Positions 1 through 6,587 of a DNA stretch of 9,852 bases are shown here, one piece after another. The notes below the pieces were generated by a model, which was not told the DNA's origin, made no database searches, and saw only the letters and a list, made by a program, of their open reading frames with translations. The stretch's first letter is position 1. Each line of letters starts with the position of its first letter. Origin of the DNA: an uncultured Verrucomicrobiales bacterium (GTDB taxonomy: Bacteria > Verrucomicrobiota > Verrucomicrobiia > Verrucomicrobiales > Akkermansiaceae); NCBI GenBank assembly GCA_937952875.1, contig CALFDI010000179.1, positions 1-9,852 of the forward strand, written 5' to 3'. Position numbers and translations under genes: made by a program.

Positions 1-57
1 GCCTATATCAACAAGCGGCTGGGTGCGCGGATTATGTTAGACAGTTGTAAAGATTAG
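1..57 (+). CDS. 3' end of an unidentified plus-strand gene (partial)
   Basis: Frame 1 is open from the window edge to a TAG at 55-57 and encodes 18 residues, ending RIMLDSCKD. The stop lies only 3 nt from the stop codon of the convergent rsmA fusion, a tight tail-to-tail arrangement typical of real neighbouring genes. The piece is too short to identify a family, and an open frame of this length could arise by chance, so the call rests mainly on the position and on the otherwise unexplained 60 bases. No hairpin terminator is visible between the two genes. Confidence 0.4.
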   Translation, partial: AYINKRLGARIMLDSCKD

Positions 58-60
58 GCG

Positions 61-1398
61 CTAGCCCGCCATCTTCTGCCGGAACGCTAACCAGCATTCG
101 ACGAAGCCAGGAGCAAAGCTCTGCGGACGATTCTGCATCCAGCGATCTAACTCCTCCATGCTGAGCCACATGCCTGTCTCGACTTCGCTACAGGGATAGG
201 TCACAGCGCCATCGTGTCTAGCGAGGTAGAGAGCAATATGCTCCCAGCCTGTATTCTCTGACGGAGTGAGGCGAAGAATTTCTTGGACCTCCGCATCAAC
301 TCCCAGCTCTTCTTTTAGCTCTCGGATGGCTGTCGGCTCGTAGTCATCTCCAGCGTTTAAATGACCAGCAGCACTGCTGTCCCACAGGTTCGGACACTTA
401 TCTTTGAGTCGAGAGCGTTTCTGCAAGAAGACCTCCTTCTTTTTATTAAAGACGAGGATGTGCACGGCACGATGAAGCAAGTCATCACGATGGACGACGT
501 CACGACGCTCTTGTCCCGTCACCTGATCATCCATATCGACGACGTCGAAGATCTCGCTGCCTTTCTGTGGATTATTTTTTAAAGGGTTGGGATCGAAGAA
601 ATTCGTCAGCTCAATCCACTGTTCGAGACTGAGTTCTTCCGCACGCGCCGTCGTCGCGAAGCCGATCTCTTCTGCGACTTCTTCCCACTGATCAGTCGCT
701 GGTAACTGCTTACGCATTTGCTTTCTCCGCTGAGAAAAAGCCCGCCGAATAAGGCTATCGAAGAGCCGATCATCGTATGGCGGGAGTGGATCTCGACGGC
801 GTGTAAGGATAGCGACTGTCGAGTCTATGCGAGGACGAGGGTGCAGTGCATCTGGGCCGATGACCCGAGCAGCCTCCACATCCCACTCACTCTGCGTGCG
901 AAGCGAAAGAACGCTGTAATCCTTTGTGCGTGGCACCGCGCACATTCTATCGATCACCTCTTTCTGCAGCATCAGCACTGCTTGTTCGACCGGTGAGGGG
1001 CGCTCTAAAAAGTTTCGCATGATCGCCCCGCCAGCAGAATACGGGAGATTCCCGATGAGCCGGATAGGCGAATCTGCAAACAGTGTGCGCGTATCGAACT
1101 GAGCCGCATCTGCGTGATGAACGGTGACTTTCTCATTATCTGCGAACTTCTCTGTGAGAGCCCTAGCAAGACGATTATCGAACTCGATCAAGATCAACTT
1201 CTCCGCACGCGGTAGTAGATGATCTGTGATAGACCCAGTGCCTGGACCGACTTCCACGACGGTATCGCCTTTTCGGATAATGAGCTGGTCAGCCAGCCAT
1301 TTCGCAGTGTCAGAATCTGTTAGGAAGTTCTGCCCGAGTGATTTATTAGGCACGACGCCTGCCTCATGGAGAAAGGCGTGAACTTCAGATTCTTTCAT
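61..1398 (-). CDS. rsmA: RsmA 16S rRNA dimethyladenosine transferase fused to a C-terminal YfcD-like Nudix hydrolase
   Basis: The 445-residue protein has two parts. Residues 1-270 are a complete RsmA/KsgA: SLGQNFL at 20-26, the SAM-binding VVEVGPGTGSIT at 47-58, the catalytic NLPY at 117-120 and the C-terminal FSQRRKQMRKQL at 221-232. This family dimethylates two adjacent adenines near the 3' end of 16S rRNA late in 30S assembly. After a short linker, residues 281-445 form a Nudix domain of the YfcD/isopentenyl-diphosphate-isomerase-like type, with a Nudix box from G345 to V367 that keeps R359, E360, E363, E364 and G366; the usual first Glu is D351. RsmA alone is normally about 260-290 residues, so this is a true in-frame fusion with no stop or start break between domains. 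The Nudix substrate is unknown. The ATG lies 18 nt after the aminopeptidase stop, without a visible Shine-Dalgarno sequence, suggesting co-transcription. Confidence 0.95.
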   Translation of the reverse strand: MKESEVHAFLHEAGVVPNKSLGQNFLTDSDTAKWLADQLIIRKGDTVVEVGPGTGSITDHLLPRAEKLILIEFDNRLARALTEKFADNEKVTVHHADAAQFDTRTLFADSPIRLIGNLPYSAGGAIMRNFLERPSPVEQAVLMLQKEVIDRMCAVPRTKDYSVLSLRTQSEWDVEAARVIGPDALHPRPRIDSTVAILTRRRDPLPPYDDRLFDSLIRRAFSQRRKQMRKQLPATDQWEEVAEEIGFATTARAEELSLEQWIELTNFFDPNPLKNNPQKGSEIFDVVDMDDQVTGQERRDVVHRDDLLHRAVHILVFNKKKEVFLQKRSRLKDKCPNLWDSSAAGHLNAGDDYEPTAIRELKEELGVDAEVQEILRLTPSENTGWEHIALYLARHDGAVTYPCSEVETGMWLSMEELDRWMQNRPQSFAPGFVECWLAFRQKMAG

Positions 1399-1416
1399 AA
1401 GTGATATGTGTGCAGA

Positions 1417-2706
1417 TTAGCTCTGCATGAGCTTCTCGATATCATCGACCTCGATTGGGAAATTTGCAAATAAGTCACGATTTCCCTCTTCCTCGATGAC
1501 GACATTATTCTCGAGTCTAATACCGATGTCCTCCTCGCGGATATAAATGCCAGGCTCGATGGTGAAGACCATCCCGACCTGGAAGGGCTCGTTAGGAGGC
1601 GAAACATCATGCACGTCTAGGCCAAGGTGATGTGACGTCCCGTGCATGAAGTATTTCTTCGTTGCTGAAAATGATTCACCCTGAGCATCAGCCTCTTCCT
1701 GAGTAATGAGGCCTAGACCGATGAGTTCAGTCGTCATAATAGCGAGGACGGCATTTTGATAATCCAGCGGTTTCATCCCAGGACGGAGCAAGCCATTCGC
1801 AGCCTTCATCACGCGGAGGACAGCATTATAGACATCTTTCTGGCGTGGGGTAAATGTGCCGCTCACTGGTATTGTGCGGGTCATATCGGCATTCCAGTTC
1901 GCCCATTCAGCGCCCACGTCCATGAGAACGAGATCACCCTCCTTACAAATGTTACTATTTTCGACGTAATGTAGCACATTCGCATTCGCACCAGACCCGA
2001 TGATCGGCGTGTAAGCGAATCCACGTGAACGACTCTTGATAAACTCGTGAAGATACTCGGCCTCGACTTCCCATTCACCGACACCTGGCTTCATAAAGCC
2101 CAGCACGCGGCGGAAGCCAGCCTCAGTGATATCCACAGCTTTTTGTAACTGCTCGATCTCGACAGGATCTTTGATCATGCGGAGCTGATGCATGAGTGGC
2201 GCGAGGCGCTTGTAAGTGTGAAGAGGATACATCTCCCTGCAGCGCTTTATGAAGCGTGCGTTGCGCGTTTCGACGATTGTCTCAGCTCTCAGATGTTCAT
2301 TTGTGAGGAGATAGACATTTTCTATCTGCGGCATCACAGTGTGCAGAGCAGCCTCGAAGTTATCCGTCCAGCGGACGACGGGAATGCCAGAGACTTCTGT
2401 GGCTTGTTCCTTCGTCAACTTCGCGCCTTCCCATATAGCCAGGTGTTCGCTCGTCTCACGAACAAAGAGAATCACACGATCTTTTTCAATCGGCGCGTCT
2501 GGGCGGAAGAGAAGAACTGTTTCTTCCTGATCAACTCCTGTGAGATGGAAAATGTCAGAATTTTGCTTAAATGGGAGAGTGCCATCAGCATTCGTCGGCA
2601 TCACATCATTCGAATGAACGATCGCGATGCTCTTAGGATCCATTAACGCAGCGAGGCGAGCGCGATTTCTGATAAAAAGGCCTGAATCAATTGGGTCGTA
2701 ACGCAT
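1417..2706 (-). CDS. pepP: Xaa-Pro aminopeptidase (aminopeptidase P, M24B family)
   Basis: This cytoplasmic dinuclear-metal peptidase removes an N-terminal residue that precedes proline. With the start at the ATG at 2706 it has 429 residues, close to E. coli PepP. An N-terminal AMP_N-type domain (about 1-165) is followed by the pita-bread catalytic domain. Visible metal ligands are D263 and D274 (in MDVGAEWANWNADMTRT), H359 (in HGTSHHLGLDVHD, 355-367), E384 (in TIEPG) and E399 (in GIRLENN). The frame stays open for 31 more codons upstream to 2799, but those would run into the 3' end of the tRNA-Leu gene and encode tRNA-derived residues (RLPPE), so that longer start is rejected. The chosen ATG has no good ribosome-binding site; a GGGAAGG run lies about 17 nt upstream. 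No signal peptide is apparent. It probably shares a transcript with the rsmA fusion downstream. Confidence 0.93.
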   Translation of the reverse strand: MRYDPIDSGLFIRNRARLAALMDPKSIAIVHSNDVMPTNADGTLPFKQNSDIFHLTGVDQEETVLLFRPDAPIEKDRVILFVRETSEHLAIWEGAKLTKEQATEVSGIPVVRWTDNFEAALHTVMPQIENVYLLTNEHLRAETIVETRNARFIKRCREMYPLHTYKRLAPLMHQLRMIKDPVEIEQLQKAVDITEAGFRRVLGFMKPGVGEWEVEAEYLHEFIKSRSRGFAYTPIIGSGANANVLHYVENSNICKEGDLVLMDVGAEWANWNADMTRTIPVSGTFTPRQKDVYNAVLRVMKAANGLLRPGMKPLDYQNAVLAIMTTELIGLGLITQEEADAQGESFSATKKYFMHGTSHHLGLDVHDVSPPNEPFQVGMVFTIEPGIYIREEDIGIRLENNVVIEEEGNRDLFANFPIEVDDIEKLMQS

Positions 2707-2772
2707 GTCGCTATTGGTCGCAGCCTTCCCCCACGGGGTCAATACAAGTGATCCGATAACAGAAAGAAAAAA

Positions 2773-2855
2773 TACCTCCGGCGGGAGTCGAACCCGCACG
2801 GCCTAAGGCCCATGGATTTTAAGTCCATTATGTCTACCAATTCCATCACAGAGGC
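2773..2855 (-). tRNA. tRNA-Leu (anticodon UAA)
   Basis: The minus strand folds as a class II tRNA of 83 nt. The acceptor stem pairs GCCTCTG with CGGAGGT (G-U at both the first and sixth pairs), followed by discriminator A73. The anticodon stem ATGGA/TCCAT carries loop CTTAAAA, giving anticodon TAA, which reads UUA/UUG leucine codons. A long variable arm (GGCC-TTA-GGCC) and the T arm GCGGG-TTCGACT-CCCGC complete the fold. CCA is not encoded; the 3' end runs directly into a T-rich tract (ATTTTTTCTTTC) that may help termination or 3' processing. The tRNA lies 66 nt upstream of the aminopeptidase start. Confidence 0.95.
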
Positions 2856-2879
2856 GTTTCGGAATGCGAGTGATCTAGT

Positions 2880-2907
2880 GGCATAATGAGAGACAGTCGA
2901 GACACAA
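2880..2907 (-). promoter_or_regulatory. Candidate promoter for tRNA-Leu
   Basis: On the minus strand TTGTGT (2902-2907) and TATGCC (2880-2885) are separated by 16 nt and lie about 25 nt upstream of the mature tRNA 5' end. This fits the place where a sigma-70-type promoter is expected, but both hexamers match the consensus only partly. An alternative -10, CATTAT, overlaps it. GAGACA half-sites surround the -35 region. The call is tentative. Confidence 0.25.
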
Positions 2908-2926
2908 TCGCAAAAAAATGTGTCTC
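2899..2926. repeat. 8-bp inverted repeat upstream of tRNA-Leu
   Basis: GAGACACA (2899-2906) and TGTGTCTC (2919-2926) are perfect inverted copies separated by a 12-nt A-rich spacer. A further direct GAGACA lies at 2890-2895. Because the T-run is inside the loop rather than after the stem, it does not look like an intrinsic terminator. It could be an operator, an extruded hairpin or chance. Confidence 0.45.
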
Positions 2927-2943
2927 TCCGCATCTAGCAGCTC

Positions 2944-2970
2944 AAAATAATCAGATTTTGAAGAAATCCG
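2944..2970 (-). terminator. Weak candidate rho-independent terminator after the beta-helix gene
   Basis: Starting 1 nt after the TAG stop of the beta-helix gene, the minus strand can form CGGATTT-CTTCA-AAATCTG, a 7-bp stem with one G-U pair and a 5-nt loop. It is followed by ATTATTTT. The position is right for a terminator, but the stem is A/T-rich and the T-tract is interrupted, so termination may be partial. Confidence 0.4.
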
Positions 2971-2971
2971 G

Positions 2972-4849
2972 CTAGAAAATGACATTCGTCACGCGGTTTT
3001 CTCCCTTATTGCTGTTTGCTTGATTACCGCTGTCTTTCAAAAGACGAGCTCCCCTTTCCAGGATGATTCCAGCCGAGCCATTCCCACTGGTCTGAGATCC
3101 GGTGAGGCCGACTTGTGAGCCAGAATGAACGACTAGGCCGGCGACGCCATTACTATTCGCCTGACAGTTCTGAATCTCAGCAGCACCTGTGGCTGCGACT
3201 GTGACACCAGCATCACGATTTTTCATAAAGCGCGATGTTTTGAATACACTTGGAGACTGTGAATGCACAGCTGCTCCTGAACGCGTATTCTGATCTACTT
3301 GGCAGTCGCTCACAGTGGCGCTTGCTCCTTTTAAGATCTGAATACCATTGTGGAGATTCGAGCTAAGACGAGAATTCTCAACAGTCACACGTGAGGCATC
3401 GCCTTCTACGCTGATGCCTGACCACCCACTGTCAGAGAATCGGCAATTGATAGCTTCCAGACTGCCGCCGCCTCGCACGACGACTCCGTGACCAGCGCTC
3501 TTAAGAATCTTCACACTCGTTAGAGTCGTGCGACCACCTAAGACTGTCAGCACTGGGTAACGTTCTCTAGCATAGTCAAAGCCGCGGTGCTGAAGGGTGA
3601 GTCCAGATATGGATGTGACACCTTCTCCTGCAGTTACAGTAGCAACACTGCTCTGCGTTCCGATACAGGTGATAATTGTCTTATCAAATCCAGCCCCACG
3701 GAGTCTCACACCTGCTGCGATATCGACGGCACCAGCAAAGACACCTTCACCTACTACGACTTCGTCCCGAGGGCGCGCTTCAGCAAGAGCCTCAGCGATC
3801 GTTGGGAAGTCTGTCGGCACGCGTAGAGTCCGAGTGTAAGCCGACATCTTTTTGAGTAACGCTGCGGCTTCAGTATTTTGAGGATTTAACGCCATCGCCT
3901 CTTGAAGGGCTGTGAGTGCTGCCGCTGAAAAAGCACCTGTATCAATAGCTAGCGCTTGTTGAGTCAGTTGCTGAGACTTTAACATATCAGCCTTTTGCTT
4001 CTTCCTACCCGCTGCGATGCGAGTCGAAACGGTCTGAGACAGAGCTGTGTCTGGAGTCAGCTTGACGAGTTCTGCGAGTGCAGATTCTGCCGCCTGCCAG
4101 TTTTTCGCGAGGATCGCTTCTTCAATCTGAGATGTGTAATAATTGATCTTTTGTTTTTTCTGCCCTTCTTCGATGAGGGTTTCGAGCTCTGCTATAGCTG
4201 CGTATTCTGAATCGAGCTCTCTCAGTTCTGCCGTGCGGCCTTTTGCCTTCTTCCACTGATTCTCTGTGATAGCTGCACGGACCTCACCGTCTAGGAACGC
4301 GACTTTTTGACGTTTTTCAGCTTCCCGTCCTTCCTTTAAGCTTAGCCTAAAGGCATCGAGATCAGAGTCTTTTACATTATCTGCTGCGAGAGCCTCGATC
4401 TGTTCTTCTACCTGTGGCCACTTCAGTGATGAGAGATAGGATTCCACTGAGGCCTTCTCTTTTAGAGAGATATCGCGCTTGGGAATGACGACTTCCTCTG
4501 GCGAACTCATCAGTATGACCGCCGCAATGAGCCCCACAAGAGCGAGTCCAGCTGCGATGAAAAGAGGCGTTTTACTCTTCGTATCAGGCGTAGCTTTAAA
4601 CGGTGATTCGACTTCTTCGATCTCGAGCGAGAGACCGCCTAGTGCTTCCACGGCTTGTTCAACTCGTTTCTGCCGATCGATCTTAGCATCGCGGTCATCA
4701 CCTGGCTTTCGAGACGCGATCTGAGTCGCGAGAGTTTTCCGAATCACGGCAATCTTCGTGCTCGCGGAATCCAGAGTGTCGTCTGGCCCGAGGCCTAAAA
4801 TATCGCGTGCTTCTTGCTCGGTCATGATGGAATCGTATGCGGGTAACAC
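2972..4849 (-). CDS. Single-pass membrane protein: J-like N-terminus, ~52-residue helical repeats, C-terminal right-handed beta-helix
   Basis: No named family is recognised for the whole 625-residue protein. Residues 10-72 resemble a J-domain in their helix pattern (ARDILGLGPDD start, basic middle helix) but lack the HPD motif. A single hydrophobic segment at about 95-114 follows lysines, suggesting N-terminus inside and the bulk in the periplasm. Residues 128-340 are helical, TPR-like repeats: KRQK at 179-182 and KKQK at 231-234 and 283-286 are exactly 52 residues apart, with W144, W199 and W251 at related positions. Residues 341-625 form a parallel beta-helix of the pectin-lyase/NosD type: an entry stretch (FPTIAEALAEA, then DEVVVGEGVF) and then about 23-residue rungs rich in G-hydrophobic-V, N and S. 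No catalytic residues can be assigned. The start is uncertain: this GTG follows an AGGAAAG run closely, while an in-frame ATG at 4825 would give 617 residues. It lies 33 nt after nadE and is likely in its transcript. Confidence 0.85.
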   Translation of the reverse strand: MLPAYDSIMTEQEARDILGLGPDDTLDSASTKIAVIRKTLATQIASRKPGDDRDAKIDRQKRVEQAVEALGGLSLEIEEVESPFKATPDTKSKTPLFIAAGLALVGLIAAVILMSSPEEVVIPKRDISLKEKASVESYLSSLKWPQVEEQIEALAADNVKDSDLDAFRLSLKEGREAEKRQKVAFLDGEVRAAITENQWKKAKGRTAELRELDSEYAAIAELETLIEEGQKKQKINYYTSQIEEAILAKNWQAAESALAELVKLTPDTALSQTVSTRIAAGRKKQKADMLKSQQLTQQALAIDTGAFSAAALTALQEAMALNPQNTEAAALLKKMSAYTRTLRVPTDFPTIAEALAEARPRDEVVVGEGVFAGAVDIAAGVRLRGAGFDKTIITCIGTQSSVATVTAGEGVTSISGLTLQHRGFDYARERYPVLTVLGGRTTLTSVKILKSAGHGVVVRGGGSLEAINCRFSDSGWSGISVEGDASRVTVENSRLSSNLHNGIQILKGASATVSDCQVDQNTRSGAAVHSQSPSVFKTSRFMKNRDAGVTVAATGAAEIQNCQANSNGVAGLVVHSGSQVGLTGSQTSGNGSAGIILERGARLLKDSGNQANSNKGENRVTNVIF

Positions 4850-4882
4850 CTTTCCTGAAAAAGGAAAAGCCCGTCTTGTGAG

Positions 4883-6523
4883 TTAATCAATGAAGCGTTG
4901 CACGATCGGGTAACGTCTCCCCATACCGAAGGCTTTTGTCGTAACTCTTAGACCAGGAGCTGCTTGTTGGCGTTTATACTCATTAAGATCAACGCGTCGC
5001 TGGATCCAGCGCACTGTCTCTTCATCATAGCCGTGTTTTTCAATGATATCTGTGGCTGAGATCTGCTCTTCCACATAGAGCTCGAGGATAGAGTCTAGAA
5101 TATCATAAGGCGGTAAAGAATCAGAGTCCTTCTGATCTGGTCTCAATTCAGCGCTCGGAGGCTTATCAATGGTGGCCCACGGAATGATCTCAGACTCGCG
5201 ATTCAACCAGCGAGAGACAGAGTAAACATCGACCTTAGGAAGGTCTGAGAGCACCGCAAGTCCACCGCACATATCACCATAGATCGTGCAATAGCCGACG
5301 GCGAGTTCACTTTTATTTCCCGTAGTCAGGAGCATCGCACCAGATTTATTAGACAAAGCCATGAGAAAGACGGCACGGATACGAGCCTGCATGTTCTCCT
5401 CAGTGACGTCTTCTTCAGTCTCACCGAAGATAGGAGCCATGCTCTTTTTCACCTCTTCGAAGACGTCCTTGATCGGCACTGTATCGCAACGGATACCGAG
5501 GGCTTCAGCGAGTTGGATAGAGTCTGACACACTGCCACTGGAGCTATACTCACTTGGCATCGTTAAGCCATGGACATTCTCCGGACCTAGTGCCTCGGCA
5601 GCGATTGCAGCTGTTAGGGCTGAATCGATACCACCACTCAAGCCGAGACAGACTTTCGAAAACCCACACTTCGTGGTGTAGTCACGCAAACCTAGCACCA
5701 GCGCCCGGAAGAGCTGTTCTTCGTCCACCCGAGGCTCGTTTACCTCTGCAGCTTCGAGATTTTCTAAATCCAATACGCGCACCGCTTCCTCGAAGCCTGG
5801 GAAATGCGCCACGATCTCGCCCTTTGCTGATGCGACGAGTGAATGCCCATCGAATATGAGCTGATCCTGCGCACCTATGGCGTTGCAGTAGATCACGGGC
5901 ACACCAGCCTCACTCGCTACATCTGCGATCATAGATTGACGGCGCGCTGGCTTATGCAAGGCGTATGGAGATGCACTCAGATTAAAAATCGCATCTACGC
6001 CCTGCTCGACAAGTTCTTGCACGGGGTTTCTCTCATACAGTGGGCGCTGTAAATACTCTTCTGTCCAGATGTCTTCACAGATCGTTAAGCCAATGCGCTG
6101 CCCACAGATCTCGATCGGCATGCATGCCTCTGATGGCTGAAAATAGCGCCACTCATCGAAGACGTCGTAGGTAGGAAGAAGCGTTTTATGCTGAAGAGAC
6201 TGGATCTTTCCATCGAAAAGCACGGCTGCTGCATTTCGAAACGGCTTCCCCGGATTGGCTGATGTATTATGATCGACGTAGCCGACGATGAGCGGAATGA
6301 CTTTTGCCTCATCCGCGAGATAATCCAGAGCTTGTAGGCACTTCGGGACGAATTGGCTTTTAAAAACGAGATCTCTCGGCGGGTATCCCGTAAGAGAGAG
6401 TTCCGGAGTGATGACGACGTCTGCGCCTTTCTCAATGCATTCACGGTATGCGGCGAGGATTCGCTTTGCATTTCCAGGGAAGTCCCCGATCACCGCATTG
6501 ATCTGTGCTATACCTACTTTCAC
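4883..6523 (-). CDS. nadE: Glutamine-dependent NAD+ synthetase
   Basis: This cytoplasmic enzyme carries out the last step of NAD synthesis: ATP-dependent amidation of nicotinic acid adenine dinucleotide, using ammonia released from glutamine. Residues 1 to about 265 are the nitrilase-type glutaminase domain with the Glu-Lys-Cys triad visible as E41 (TPELSLTGYPP), K113 (HKTLLPTYDVFDE) and C149 (ICEDIW). From about 270 comes the N-type ATP pyrophosphatase domain, with the PP-loop SGGIDSA at 296-302 and the conserved TTGNKSELAVGYCTIYGDMCGG at about 400-421. At 546 residues it has the usual length of the shorter bacterial glutamine-dependent class. The start is GTG; the resulting N-terminus MKVGIAQINAVIGDF fits the family exactly. 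No Shine-Dalgarno sequence is seen. It follows the RND gene by 64 nt and may have its own promoter there. Confidence 0.97.
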   Translation of the reverse strand: MKVGIAQINAVIGDFPGNAKRILAAYRECIEKGADVVITPELSLTGYPPRDLVFKSQFVPKCLQALDYLADEAKVIPLIVGYVDHNTSANPGKPFRNAAAVLFDGKIQSLQHKTLLPTYDVFDEWRYFQPSEACMPIEICGQRIGLTICEDIWTEEYLQRPLYERNPVQELVEQGVDAIFNLSASPYALHKPARRQSMIADVASEAGVPVIYCNAIGAQDQLIFDGHSLVASAKGEIVAHFPGFEEAVRVLDLENLEAAEVNEPRVDEEQLFRALVLGLRDYTTKCGFSKVCLGLSGGIDSALTAAIAAEALGPENVHGLTMPSEYSSSGSVSDSIQLAEALGIRCDTVPIKDVFEEVKKSMAPIFGETEEDVTEENMQARIRAVFLMALSNKSGAMLLTTGNKSELAVGYCTIYGDMCGGLAVLSDLPKVDVYSVSRWLNRESEIIPWATIDKPPSAELRPDQKDSDSLPPYDILDSILELYVEEQISATDIIEKHGYDEETVRWIQRRVDLNEYKRQQAAPGLRVTTKAFGMGRRYPIVQRFID

Positions 6524-6535
6524 GGCATTGAGTGA

Positions 6536-6564
6536 ATCATAGACGAGGAAAACCAGCTAATGAA
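6536..6564 (-). promoter_or_regulatory. Candidate promoter for nadE
   Basis: On the minus strand a good -10 hexamer TATGAT (6536-6541) lies 17 nt from a weak -35, TTCATT (6559-6564), inside the 64-nt gap between the RND stop and nadE. The -10 ends 12 nt before the GTG start, so a start point about 7 nt downstream would leave only a very short leader. A chance match in such a gap cannot be excluded. Confidence 0.25.
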
Positions 6565-6587
6565 TTCTCGCACATTTACACGGCGCA

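Noticed and set aside
1395..1610. 71-codon minus-strand open frame near the rsmA/aminopeptidase junction
   Set aside because: It is out of frame inside the aminopeptidase coding region, is serine/arginine-rich and does not resemble a protein.
2188..2646. 152-codon plus-strand open frame
   Set aside because: It lies wholly antisense to the well-supported aminopeptidase P and its translation has no recognisable motif or family pattern.
2761..2772. T-rich tract directly after tRNA-Leu as an intrinsic terminator
   Set aside because: No separate hairpin precedes it apart from the tRNA acceptor and T arms, and the aminopeptidase start is only 66 nt away, so it is not listed as a terminator.
2739..2933. 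64-codon minus-strand open frame
   Set aside because: It runs straight through the tRNA-Leu gene in one frame; its central residues are simply tRNA sequence translated.
3000..3840. Possible DNA-level tandem repeat or phase-variable tract in the beta-helix region
   Set aside because: The rungs repeat as protein structure only; the DNA shows no exact tandem units or long homopolymers.
5361..5859. Two overlapping plus-strand open frames (106 and 101 codons)
   Set aside because: Both are antisense to nadE, whose motifs in this stretch (PP-loop and following residues) are intact.
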